A stretch of 64,000 nucleotides of DNA from JAJDAT01 sp964344185 (GTDB lineage: Bacteria > Nitrospinota > Nitrospinia > Nitrospinales > JAJDAT01): the NCBI GenBank assembly GCA_964344185.1, contig CAYFMN010000002.1:124001-188000 (forward strand), written 5' to 3'. A model generated the notes under the pieces. That model did no database searches. It had not been told where the DNA came from and was given only the letters and a program-made list of their open reading frames with translations. Within the stretch, counting starts at the first letter, position 1; the number at the start of each line of letters is the position of its first letter. The position numbers were made by a program, and so were the translations under genes. This document shows, one piece after another, positions 9,147-17,495 of this stretch.

Positions 9147-10148
9147 ATGTTTTCCTCAAACAATAGAGATTTTATTCTCAATAAAATCTTATCCGCAGGG
9201 ATTACCGGTCTTATTTTATACACGGTAAGCTGGTTAGATTCGGTTCAGGGGCAGTGGGTCGTTTTAACTCTTTTGATTGTAGTTCTTGGGCAAGGACATT
9301 TCATTACCACATATATTTACCATTTTAAATCGTTACCGCAAAAGCTAACTCGGCCAAAAGAATGGGTAGTATATTTTAGTTTTCTATCAGTTATAGCTTT
9401 TGTTTTTGGATTGTTGCGGTGGAGATATCGGTTTGACGCTTTTATCATGGGTTTTGTAGGCCTCTATTTCCTCTTTCATCATATTCTAAATGAAAGGACT
9501 TTAGCGACTCATTATTTCAAGTCTTCGACAAAGTTTTATCCGGAAACTTTTATTATTTTTTCGCTTACAACTTTAATCTTTTTGCCCACCCTCAACGACG
9601 CAAGTTTTTCGTATATCCTCGCCAAAGACGTTATCTCATTACAAAACATTTCGCTAATATCCACCTTTGCAAAACTACAGATAATCTCTCCCAAAATTGA
9701 ACTGGCTTATGGCGTTTTCACCCTCGCTCTTTTCTTTTTGTACTGCTGGAAAAACTTAAAAGAAAAAGACCATAAAATAAAAATAATGAGCCTTCTAACG
9801 GCTATATCATTTGCGATAGCGTACCTTAAAATATTTGAAGACTTTCTTTATTTTCTCGCGTTCGTCATTTTATATCACTACCTCACATGGTTTCTTTTCT
9901 TCTTATTTCACTTCAATAAAAAAGTCGAACAAACCAATCAAAATAAAAATTACCGCTTAACCAATGCTCTAATCTATTTAAGCTTATTTACTCTTTTTAT
10001 TTATGGGCAATACGTTCAATCGGGCTTTATCTGGGATTTATATTATTTCGCCTTTTCGTTAAACTTTTTTATGTTCTGGACTTTTTTGCATATCACCGTC
10101 ACCTTAATAAACGAAAAGCCGATTGAAAGATTTTTAAAAGGACTTTAG
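9147..10148 (+). CDS. Polytopic membrane protein of unknown function
   Basis: 333 aa, almost entirely hydrophobic, with roughly eight to ten predicted membrane spans separated by short basic loops. Aromatic-rich segments such as GFVGLYFLFHHILNE and FAFVILYHYLTWFLFFLFHF contain His residues inside membrane spans (HH near 110-112, H near 243 and 253), which could be metal or haem ligands, but I recognise no family. It is transcribed towards the UbiA-like gene and the two overlap tail to tail by 4 bp, so no terminator separates them. Alone between rpoZ and the UbiA-like gene. Confidence 0.7.
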   Translation: MFSSNNRDFILNKILSAGITGLILYTVSWLDSVQGQWVVLTLLIVVLGQGHFITTYIYHFKSLPQKLTRPKEWVVYFSFLSVIAFVFGLLRWRYRFDAFIMGFVGLYFLFHHILNERTLATHYFKSSTKFYPETFIIFSLTTLIFLPTLNDASFSYILAKDVISLQNISLISTFAKLQIISPKIELAYGVFTLALFFLYCWKNLKEKDHKIKIMSLLTAISFAIAYLKIFEDFLYFLAFVILYHYLTWFLFFLFHFNKKVEQTNQNKNYRLTNALIYLSLFTLFIYGQYVQSGFIWDLYYFAFSLNFFMFWTFLHITVTLINEKPIERFLKGL

Positions 10149-10963
10149 ACATTGAAAATCAGGCGGACTGTCGTGGCGCCGCACCAGAGAAAAACCAGAT
10201 TATGATAAAACATGGGGCCGCGGCTTCGATTTACTAATAAAATTAGCGCCATTGAAATCGCCAAAGCGATTAAGGAAGAGTTAAAATAAGAAAATTTCCA
10301 CATCAAGAATCCTGGGATACAAGATAAAAGGATACAAATTATTTTCGTCGGTTGAACTCCCAAAACGTTTGGAATCGTTTTTATTCCAAAACGCCTGTCC
10401 CCTTCAATATCCCGAACGTCCCAAACAATTTCGATTGGGACGACAATAAAAAAAATAACGATAAAGGAAATTAAATCCGAGGGCCAAAAAGCTCCTCGCA
10501 AAGCGGCGGGAACCAGGGCAGGAGGAGCGGCCCACATAACGGCGCTGGAGACGTTTTTGACTATAAATTTGTCTTTAAAGCGAAAAAGTTTGCCTAGAAT
10601 TTTAATTTTGTAGCTATACAAAAAACCAATGCCAGCAACGATCAAATAAATTAAAAGCAAGTATAAGTTATGAGAAAAAAGAAATACCGGAACAACCAGG
10701 AAGAAAAGCGAAGCATATAAAACCTTATTTCTTTTTCCAGGATCGAGAGGGCCTCCTTTTGTGTTAACTTGATCTTCTTCTATATAAGTCCATTTATTAA
10801 ATAAATAAACAAACGCCATAAGAAAAGAAAACCCGAAAGCGGCTGATAAAAATTCCCACTTCGTATTTGAAATACCGCCGCCGCTAGCCAACACCAACAG
10901 AAACACCAACAAACAAATATGCGGACGATAACTCAGAATTTTTTCAAAGTTTGTATTTGGCAT
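10145..10963 (-). CDS. UbiA-family prenyltransferase-like membrane protein
   Basis: 272 aa with about eight membrane spans. The second Asp-rich UbiA motif is clear (WDVRDIEGDRRFGIKTIPNV, key DxRDxxGDxxxGxxT). The first is degenerate (LFNKWTYIEEDQVN where the family has NDxxDxxxD), so substrate choice or activity may differ. The family transfers prenyl chains to aromatic or lipid acceptors (quinones, haem O, archaeal-type lipids); which one cannot be told here. Transcribed away from the peroxidase terminator at 11051-11085; it overlaps the preceding convergent gene by 4 bp. Confidence 0.75.
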   Translation of the reverse strand: MPNTNFEKILSYRPHICLLVFLLVLASGGGISNTKWEFLSAAFGFSFLMAFVYLFNKWTYIEEDQVNTKGGPLDPGKRNKVLYASLFFLVVPVFLFSHNLYLLLIYLIVAGIGFLYSYKIKILGKLFRFKDKFIVKNVSSAVMWAAPPALVPAALRGAFWPSDLISFIVIFFIVVPIEIVWDVRDIEGDRRFGIKTIPNVLGVQPTKIICILLSCIPGFLMWKFSYFNSSLIALAISMALILLVNRSRGPMFYHNLVFLWCGATTVRLIFNV

Positions 10964-11050
10964 AAATTAACCAATTTGATCCTAATAATTGCGCTAAAAA
11001 CCAAACCATTACAAATTTTCTACTTTTCTGAGAAATTTCTCCACAATAAA

Positions 11051-11085
11051 AAAGCGCCGTTTAATATAAAATTAAACGGCGCTTT
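11051..11085. terminator. Perfect 15-bp stem-loop terminator
   Basis: AAAGCGCCGTTTAAT (11051-11065), 5-nt loop, ATTAAACGGCGCTTT (11071-11085). A/T-rich ends on both sides let it act in either direction; it lies just past the end of the cytochrome c peroxidase gene on the minus strand. Confidence 0.85.
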
Positions 11086-11107
11086 AATTTCAAAAATCAA
11101 AAAACAA

Positions 11108-12148
11108 CTAAGGCAGTATCGGTACAGAAACGATAATTGGTTCGCCTTCCAAAGCCTTCAGAAACTCTACAAGATCTTTCTTCTCGGCGCTGGTCAACCC
11201 CAAAGGAGTAATAAAAGGACTTAAATTTTCTTTTACGTCTCCTCCGCGATTATAAAAATCAACCACTTCTTCCAATGTCGCTTCGCTTCCGTCATGCATG
11301 TATGGAGCCGTTCTCGAAATGTGACGCAGGCCTGGAGTTTTAAAAGCTCCTTTATCAAAGTCTTCTTTAGAAATATTATATCGACCCAAATCTTTTTTTA
11401 ACGGACCGTGCTGTTTAACGCCGATATTATGGAATCCGCTATCCGTAAAATTCGGCCCGTTGTGGCAAATCGAACACTTCGCTTTCCCAAAAAACAATTT
11501 CATGCCGTTAACGGCAGAAGACGACATCGCTTTTTTATCGCCAGCCCAATACTTATCATAAGGAGCGTTTCTAGAAACCACCGTTCTTTCAAAAGCAGCG
11601 ATCGATTTTGCTATCTTTTTTGGCGAAATCCCCGGTTTTCCAAAAACTTGGTTAAACCGTTTAACGTATTCCGGAATAGCGCTCAGTTCCTGAATCAACT
11701 CTCCCATTTCCTGGTTCATTTCCGCTTTGGATTGAATTGGCCCCAAAGCTTGTTCCTCTAAATCTTTAGCCCTGCCGTCCCACATTTGTATTTCGGAATA
11801 TCCGCTGTTAATAACCGTTGGGGAATGGCGTCCCAATTCCTTTTGGCCATGCCCGATCGTTCTAGGCTGACCGTCGCTCCAGCCCAAACCCGGATTATGA
11901 CAGGTCGCGCAACTGATCCAGTTACTTCCCGACAGTCTGGGGTCGAAATAAAGCATTTTCCCCAACTCAATCTTTTCCTTTGTCGCCGGATTATCAGAGG
12001 GATGCTTCATTACAGGCAGGGGTTCATATATCGAGTCTTCGCCCACTGCAATTGAGGAAAACATAACAACCGCTAAAATCAATAAAAGAAATAATATCAA
12101 TCCATTAACCGCTAATTTTTTTACCGCGCTTCCGGCTAGCCTACTCAT
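11108..12148 (-). CDS. Dihaem cytochrome c peroxidase (CcpA/MauG superfamily)
   Basis: 346 aa. N-terminal signal/anchor (about 13-32). Two haem-c motifs, CATCH (80-84) and CSICH (225-229), in the spacing of bacterial dihaem peroxidases; the distal Met is in APYMHDGS (Met284). It reduces hydrogen peroxide to water in the periplasm with electrons from soluble c cytochromes. Shine-Dalgarno AAGGAG precedes the ATG. Divergent from an OxyR-type regulator with about 110 bp between starts, which suggests peroxide control. A perfect terminator follows. MauG-type modifying enzymes share the fold, but the stand-alone setting beside oxyR favours peroxidase. Confidence 0.9.
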   Translation of the reverse strand: MSRLAGSAVKKLAVNGLILFLLLILAVVMFSSIAVGEDSIYEPLPVMKHPSDNPATKEKIELGKMLYFDPRLSGSNWISCATCHNPGLGWSDGQPRTIGHGQKELGRHSPTVINSGYSEIQMWDGRAKDLEEQALGPIQSKAEMNQEMGELIQELSAIPEYVKRFNQVFGKPGISPKKIAKSIAAFERTVVSRNAPYDKYWAGDKKAMSSSAVNGMKLFFGKAKCSICHNGPNFTDSGFHNIGVKQHGPLKKDLGRYNISKEDFDKGAFKTPGLRHISRTAPYMHDGSEATLEEVVDFYNRGGDVKENLSPFITPLGLTSAEKKDLVEFLKALEGEPIIVSVPILP

Positions 12149-12233
12149 CGTAAAGCTCCTTAAAAAAATTGTTTATCTCAATGATTAATTTTTATTACGC
12201 TTTAAGTTTCTTACAAACCTATATATAATTCAA

Positions 12234-12260
12234 ATCGATTAAATTTATAATACCATCGAT
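12234..12260. promoter_or_regulatory. ATCGAT-N15-ATCGAT site in the peroxidase/oxyR intergenic region
   Basis: Two identical palindromic hexamers, 12234-12239 and 12255-12260, the second overlapping the oxyR start codon. The spacing is about two helical turns, as expected for a LysR-type dimer site. A candidate autoregulatory operator only. Confidence 0.3.
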
Positions 12261-13212
12261 GTTATCTATATCTTTAATTCAACTTTCTTATATAGCCGCA
12301 GTCCATAAAACTAAAAATTTTGGATTGGCGGCCAGGTCTTGCTTCGTTACCCAACCCACTTTAAGCATGCAAATCCAAAAACTAGAAGAGGAGTTGGGAG
12401 TTATTATTTTTGACAGATCCAAAAAACCCGTTCAAACCACAATAATCGGAAAAAAAATAATTGAACAAGCCCAGCTTATCCTCCAAGAAGTCGCAAGAGT
12501 TGACGAATTAATCAAAGCCGAAAAAGGAGAATTAACGGGAGAATTCAAACTAGGAACAATCCCAACTCTCGCGCCCTATTTGATTCCCCTCTTTATAAGA
12601 AGTTTTTCACAAAAATACCCCAAAGTACAACTCATAGTTGAAGAATTGCAAACCGCTCAAATTCTAGAGAGACTAAAAGAAGACGAATTAGACGCTGGCC
12701 TTCTGGTTACTCCGTTAAATATTAAAGGAATAATTGAAAAAGTTTTATTTTATGAACCCTTTGTCGTCTACCTTTCCGAAAACCATCCACTTCAAAAATT
12801 AAAAAAAATAACCGAAAACGATCTGGATCTCGACGATGTTTGGCTTCTAAGCGATGGTCACTGCCTGAGGAGCCAAATATTAAAAATATGTGAAAAAAAA
12901 TCTGGCGAACGAACTAAAGGGAAAAACGTAAAATTCGAAAGTGGAAATTTAGAAACGCTGAAACAATTAGTGGATCAAAATCTGGGATGCACCTTGCTGC
13001 CTTACCTTGCAATTAACAAAATGCCACAAACGGAAATAGAAGCAAAAATTAAGGTGTTCAAAGCCCCTGTTCCAACAAGGGAGGTGAGCTTGGCATATAA
13101 TCGGTCATTTCTAAAAAAAGGCATTATAGAGGCATTAGGAAAAGAAATTTGCGCATCTATACCCAGGAAACTCAAAAGCAATCCCTCCAAAACAAAAATA
13201 ATCGAAATCTAA
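12259..13212 (+). CDS. oxyR: OxyR-type LysR-family peroxide-sensing regulator
   Basis: 317 aa. N-terminal winged helix-turn-helix (about 5-62; NFGLAARSCFVTQPTLSMQI is the recognition region), then a LysR substrate-binding domain. The redox pair of E. coli OxyR is preserved in place and spacing: Cys202 in SDGHCLR and Cys211 nine residues later (E. coli C199/C208), followed by the family's LETLKQLV...GCTLLP block. It should form a disulfide with peroxide and switch transcription. Divergent from the cytochrome c peroxidase gene, its likely target. No Shine-Dalgarno at the ATG. A strong bidirectional terminator follows. Confidence 0.88.
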   Translation: MLSISLIQLSYIAAVHKTKNFGLAARSCFVTQPTLSMQIQKLEEELGVIIFDRSKKPVQTTIIGKKIIEQAQLILQEVARVDELIKAEKGELTGEFKLGTIPTLAPYLIPLFIRSFSQKYPKVQLIVEELQTAQILERLKEDELDAGLLVTPLNIKGIIEKVLFYEPFVVYLSENHPLQKLKKITENDLDLDDVWLLSDGHCLRSQILKICEKKSGERTKGKNVKFESGNLETLKQLVDQNLGCTLLPYLAINKMPQTEIEAKIKVFKAPVPTREVSLAYNRSFLKKGIIEALGKEICASIPRKLKSNPSKTKIIEI

Positions 13213-13244
13213 ATCGGCTTGAAGGAATTTTAAGGCAAAAAAAA

Positions 13245-13268
13245 AGCCCGCCTTTCGGCGGGCTTTTC
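13245..13268. terminator. Bidirectional terminator between oxyR and the cytochrome cluster
   Basis: AGCCCGCC-TTTC-GGCGGGCT flanked by an A-run on the left and TTTT on the right, so it serves the two convergent units (oxyR on plus, the oxidase cluster on minus). Confidence 0.92.
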
Positions 13269-13289
13269 TGAAACCAACTCTTTCGAGTA

Positions 13290-13961
13290 TTATTTCATTT
13301 TACCTTCATTCCACATTTTGCGAGTTCTCTTCGTCATCCAAACTAACCATCCTTGGAAACAAATGAAAATCGCAGCTGCAATTGGAGGCATGTAATAAAT
13401 AGAATCGGGGATCGGCGGCTCCAAAATGGTATACAACCAAGTTGAAATCGCTTGATGCTCGTCCTTTTCATTATCATAACCAGACCATTGCATAAAGGAA
13501 ATCGGAATAAACTTCTCGGTTGGAATTTGAACGTCCGTCTCTTTATTATCGTTAGTTAAAGAGCGTTTAAACAAAACTCTAACCATACCTTGGTGAAACT
13601 TGGAAGCTACAACCTGTACGGTAGGCTCGGTTTCCTTATCTTTAATGGCGTCAAAACCATTTCCAATATGTTCGCTGACTTTCAAATCCAAATCGTACCC
13701 CTTTTCATTTGGCGGATTAGCAGGATTGTAGTTCTTAGCCATAAAAGTCGCTTTCCAAAGATCGATCGGCTTTTTGGAATCGCCATAGATGAAATAAGGT
13801 TTTTCCGCTCCAAACAAATCTTGAAGTTTGCCAGGCCATTGGATACCAACAGCGTCTGGAAATTCAGGATTTGTGGACAAAAATCTCAAGTGATATTCAA
13901 CCAAGTAGTAAACCGCATTCTCTTCGGCGCTCCATCGTGAAGTGACCCAAAGATTGTCCAC
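13290..13961 (-). CDS. Haem-b-binding EB_dh (ethylbenzene dehydrogenase gamma-like) domain, C-terminal part of a split protein
   Basis: 223 aa from a GTG with no Shine-Dalgarno. The sequence (NAVYYLVEYHLRF..., FPDAVGIQWPG, KKPIDLWKATF, a VQVVASKFHQGMVRVLFKR stretch) matches the beta-sandwich EB_dh/NarI-periplasmic type haem-b domain, minus its first strands. One C-terminal membrane anchor (about 190-210) ends in a basic tail. The frame continues upstream without a break to a TAA at 13995-13997, which is the stop of the preceding cytochrome c gene in the same frame; that gene's end (DDPMWTAPYDDELL) looks like the missing first strand. So this is probably one gene, cytochrome c + EB_dh, interrupted by a single UAA (real fission, pseudogenisation or assembly error). 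Confidence 0.7.
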   Translation of the reverse strand: MDNLWVTSRWSAEENAVYYLVEYHLRFLSTNPEFPDAVGIQWPGKLQDLFGAEKPYFIYGDSKKPIDLWKATFMAKNYNPANPPNEKGYDLDLKVSEHIGNGFDAIKDKETEPTVQVVASKFHQGMVRVLFKRSLTNDNKETDVQIPTEKFIPISFMQWSGYDNEKDEHQAISTWLYTILEPPIPDSIYYMPPIAAAIFICFQGWLVWMTKRTRKMWNEGKMK

Positions 13962-13994
13962 TTTTGGTTTGAAATTTCTTTTACCACCGTTTAT

Positions 13995-14987
13995 TTACCC
14001 CGCCATAGCAACATAATGACGACGTTGATCTCCCTCCCAACCTTCAGGCCGAGGTTTAAGCAATTCATCGTCATAAGGAGCCGTCCACATTGGGTCGTCC
14101 ATATTTGTGGAAACAGGACCCTCAGTATACTTAGACTTAATCAAGAAATCGTTAACAGGCTTATTTGTTAATTTATCAATATTCTTTCTAGGACAAAGCG
14201 AGTTAACAAAAGCGGCAATTTTCCATCGATCTTCAACAGTAATCTGCTCCCTAAAGTTAGGCATTGGAGTACCGTTCAAACCGGTTGAAATTGTTCTAAG
14301 AATATTAAAAGGGTTGTAAGGATCCCGGCGTGCTCCGCGGAAGTTCCAACACTCTTGCCAGTTAGCCGCTACAATTGGGAATCCCCAATCGTCTTTCATG
14401 GTTGGATTACCATCACCTCGACCTTCGCCGCCATGACACTCCCAGCATTTGTTCTTTTGGAAGATTTCACGACCTTGATCAATAGCTTCTTGCGGAATGC
14501 CTAAATGATAAGGACCTTGGGTATTCCATGGGTTCGTTCCGAAATCTTGAACGTTAACATCCTCGTCCTCATCTGCAAAATCTCTGTCTTGAACCAAAGT
14601 TTTAACGAATTGGACTACCGCTTCGATTTCTTCCTTTTTGAGAAATTCACCCCAAGCCGGCATGGCCGAACCTTGAAGCCCGTTTGTAACCGTTTTTATA
14701 AGGTTCTCATCCAGGGGAAGTTCTCCTGAATCAGTCGTTCGGATTTTAAACGTACCCTGAATAAAGTTTCTAGGGCGCGTAAACAATCTATCTGCAGAAG
14801 GGCCGTCGCCGCCGCCTTCAACGCCATGACACCACACGCAACGCTTAAAATAAACTTGTTTTCCCGCAGCAACCTTATCCTTTAAAATAGGATCAGGTTT
14901 AGCGGCAAAAGACGTTGCAGGCAGCAAGAAGACTAATAGTAAAACGGCTAAATAAACCAACCCTTTCACTTTATGATTTCTTACCAT
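13995..14987 (-). CDS. Dihaem c-type cytochrome of the bd-like oxidase cluster
   Basis: 330 aa. Signal peptide (about 8-29, ending SFA). Two class I cytochrome c domains: CVWCH (50-54) with likely Met ligand in SAMPAW (Met109), and CWECH (181-185) with likely Met ligand in GTPMPNF (Met242). Both have the GxGDG element after the haem motif. Periplasmic electron carrier, probably feeding or drawing from the oxidase complex encoded upstream. Shine-Dalgarno AGGAAAG. The C-terminus (about 290-330) does not belong to the cytochrome fold and resembles the start of an EB_dh domain continued in frame after the TAA at 13995. Confidence 0.85.
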   Translation of the reverse strand: MVRNHKVKGLVYLAVLLLVFLLPATSFAAKPDPILKDKVAAGKQVYFKRCVWCHGVEGGGDGPSADRLFTRPRNFIQGTFKIRTTDSGELPLDENLIKTVTNGLQGSAMPAWGEFLKKEEIEAVVQFVKTLVQDRDFADEDEDVNVQDFGTNPWNTQGPYHLGIPQEAIDQGREIFQKNKCWECHGGEGRGDGNPTMKDDWGFPIVAANWQECWNFRGARRDPYNPFNILRTISTGLNGTPMPNFREQITVEDRWKIAAFVNSLCPRKNIDKLTNKPVNDFLIKSKYTEGPVSTNMDDPMWTAPYDDELLKPRPEGWEGDQRRHYVAMAG

Positions 14988-15050
14988 TATTCTTTCCTCG
15001 TTTATAATTAAGTAATAATAATTAAAACAATGCTAAAGCTTTCGAAACCT

Positions 15051-16091
15051 TTACATACAAGTCTCAGGATCGGAACCAATTCCGCCTGGAGGAACTGGAG
15101 CGCCAATAAACGCAGGTTCCGTATCGAAAGTTCTAGGATGCCATCCCGTATACCAGTATTCAAACAGAATAACTTTCCAAATTTGTTCGGTTTTCAAATG
15201 CTCTTCCCAAGGAGGCATAGCCGAAGACCAAGGAGTAGATTCATTTGGAAGACCAGGACCGCCTTTGGAAACACGCCAGAAGAGGAAAGATTCCCTAAGC
15301 ATGGCGATGGTACCCGGATCGATGAAGTTAGCCGGAGTTGGGTTGAAAACGTGAGAGAACATACCCAAACCGTTTAACTGATCGCCGTGACAATAATGGC
15401 AATTTTGAAAGAAAATGGTGCCGCCTTCAGTCACGTTCTTCATATATTGAGCTCCCAATCCGCCTTTTCCAAAATCCTTATTAACGTCCAAGAAAGGAAA
15501 AGCAGATTGGTAGTCGTCTTGCTCTTGAACCCGAAACGGATTTCTGGTTTTTTCAAGAGCACAAGTTTTTCCATGCACACGAGTGGTTGCAGGTGGAGCC
15601 GGATGAACCGTTCTCAACTCAACCGGTTCGGCAAACTTCGGCAACAAACTTTTATAAGTAGTAAAACCTACAAATAAAGGCAATGCGGTAAAAACCACAA
15701 TTCGCGCCAATTTATATTCGCCTTCAATCGTTTTAACTATCGGACTTCTAAACTCTTTAAAAGTCGCCGCATCCTGACTAATATAAAGAAAGGTTCCGAT
15801 AGACCATAACATCATGTAAGTGATGAAGAGGGTCCAAGGGATATGCGGAATTAAAACATGATCGTAAAAATAGAACCCAAGACCCCAAACAAACAACGCC
15901 TTTAAAGCCATGGGCGGTTTCAACCTTAACACCAAGTGAATGATGATGAAGGTTAAAACGAATAACACGAAACCTACGTATCTAGCCGGATTCAGCCCCG
16001 AAGTCGTATGAAACATCGGAAATATGAAATTATGGAAGACAGGTAGGCCTACTGCAAAAATTATAAAAGACACTAATCCTTGCTGCTTCAT
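15051..16091 (-). CDS. Membrane-anchored monohaem cytochrome c
   Basis: 346 aa. Four to five hydrophobic spans in the first 145 residues, then a periplasmic cytochrome c domain with CHYCH (231-235) and a probable Met ligand in SSAMPPWEEHL. Strong Shine-Dalgarno AGGAGG before the ATG. It lies 15 bp downstream of the dihaem membrane cytochrome gene and 63 bp upstream of the soluble cytochrome gene, so it is part of one minus-strand unit with the bd-like oxidase. Likely role: quinol- or cytochrome-side electron transfer subunit of that complex. The exact partner is inferred from neighbourhood. Confidence 0.82.
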   Translation of the reverse strand: MKQQGLVSFIIFAVGLPVFHNFIFPMFHTTSGLNPARYVGFVLFVLTFIIIHLVLRLKPPMALKALFVWGLGFYFYDHVLIPHIPWTLFITYMMLWSIGTFLYISQDAATFKEFRSPIVKTIEGEYKLARIVVFTALPLFVGFTTYKSLLPKFAEPVELRTVHPAPPATTRVHGKTCALEKTRNPFRVQEQDDYQSAFPFLDVNKDFGKGGLGAQYMKNVTEGGTIFFQNCHYCHGDQLNGLGMFSHVFNPTPANFIDPGTIAMLRESFLFWRVSKGGPGLPNESTPWSSAMPPWEEHLKTEQIWKVILFEYWYTGWHPRTFDTEPAFIGAPVPPGGIGSDPETCM

Positions 16092-16106
16092 TCTAAGAAC
16101 CTCCTA

Positions 16107-17462
16107 TTAACCCTCTGCCGGGGCTTCAGTCTGACTGATAAAATCTACTAACTTATCAAGGGCTTTTACGGACAACATGGTTGAAAACGTTTGAGGCATC
16201 AACCCATCCGGAAATAATTCCCCTGCTTCTTCATTCATAACAACGTATGCGCTAGGATTCAAAATCGATTCCCTAACATACTCTTTAGTGTTTGTCGCTT
16301 TACCTTCATAGCGAGAATCTTTGATACGGTTTGGAGCGTTTGTCTTCTCATGCAAGACAGGGCCCAAAGTTCCCATAGCGCCTTCGACGCCAGGAATCGT
16401 ATGACAAAGCGGACAACCCAAAGTATTAATCATAGTTTGGATATCCTCATCGCCAGTGACAAATACTGGTTTTTCGCCTTCTTCCTCTTCCGCAGGAGCC
16501 GCTTCAGCTTGAGACTCAGCTGAAGGCAACGGAACCGTTACATTAGAGAATTCGCCAGGAGTATCTTTAGACTGCAACCAAGCGATAACGGCATTCAATT
16601 CAATCGGAGACAAACTGATTGGAGGCTTACTAATGACCGGCATTGGACTCTTAGTATCGCCGTCTTTACCATACCCTTCAACAACGTAACAAGTTGGGCA
16701 CATTAAAGACTCGCGCAAATAATCCTCGCCAATCAACTCATCAGAACCGCCTCGACGATAAGCCTCATCAATCTCCATTGGCTTACCTTTTATAATGCCG
16801 CTGGCTGGTTCTTTTTCTCCAATAGCAACCGGAGAGGTTTTATAGCGATCCTCTTTAATACGAGTTTCGCTTCTTTCCTGAACTCCAAAAAGATTTGGAC
16901 AACGACCAATATTGTCGCCCGGATCGAACGTATGACATAAAGGACATTGGCCCTTACCGATGGATTTCTGACCAGCAACCTGCTTGGCGCCGAAAACGAT
17001 AATCCGGCCCATTTCAGTATACTCTTCCATCGTCATATCTTCACTGATGGCGGCTCCACCCTTAGGTGGAGGGTCGCTTCTTTGTTGGGGCAACCAGTTG
17101 GTATACCCCGCCAAAGCGACAGAAACCGTCATCCAGAAGAACATCGCCCGAGTGATCGGAGGCGACTGGGATTCAATATCCGTAGACTTAAAGAAAATAC
17201 CCCAAGTAAACAACAACAATAAAATCGTCGCTACCTGCCAGGGTATAAACATCATTTGGTCATGCTGAACCAAAGTGAACATATGCTTGGTAAGGAAAAA
17301 ATTCACTATAAAAAATATAGCAAATATCCCACCCCACAATTTCGTATTAACACCTTCGTTTTCTCTGCAATTCTTTAAAACATTAATAAAGGCATACAGA
17401 GAAAACACTGTGAACGCAATTGTGATAAACGTCCACAAAATGTCATGTTGCTCTGGTAACAT
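16107..17462 (-). CDS. Membrane-anchored dihaem cytochrome c
   Basis: 451 aa. About four membrane spans in the first 125 residues, then two cytochrome c domains with identical motifs CPLCH (173-177 and 350-354) joined by a linker rich in Ala, Glu and Pro (about 312-335). The domains look like an internal duplication: each has CPLCHT, a PNLFG/GPVLHE element and RIKE/DSRY...Y(L/V)RES(L/I). The first copy has an additional CPTC pair (255-258) lacking the haem His. AGGAGG Shine-Dalgarno. Sits directly downstream of the bd-like oxidase gene (33 bp) and probably docks to it. Confidence 0.83.
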   Translation of the reverse strand: MLPEQHDILWTFITIAFTVFSLYAFINVLKNCRENEGVNTKLWGGIFAIFFIVNFFLTKHMFTLVQHDQMMFIPWQVATILLLLFTWGIFFKSTDIESQSPPITRAMFFWMTVSVALAGYTNWLPQQRSDPPPKGGAAISEDMTMEEYTEMGRIIVFGAKQVAGQKSIGKGQCPLCHTFDPGDNIGRCPNLFGVQERSETRIKEDRYKTSPVAIGEKEPASGIIKGKPMEIDEAYRRGGSDELIGEDYLRESLMCPTCYVVEGYGKDGDTKSPMPVISKPPISLSPIELNAVIAWLQSKDTPGEFSNVTVPLPSAESQAEAAPAEEEEGEKPVFVTGDEDIQTMINTLGCPLCHTIPGVEGAMGTLGPVLHEKTNAPNRIKDSRYEGKATNTKEYVRESILNPSAYVVMNEEAGELFPDGLMPQTFSTMLSVKALDKLVDFISQTEAPAEG

Positions 17463-17495
17463 TTTCTCTTACATCCTCCTTAGTAGTAACACCAA

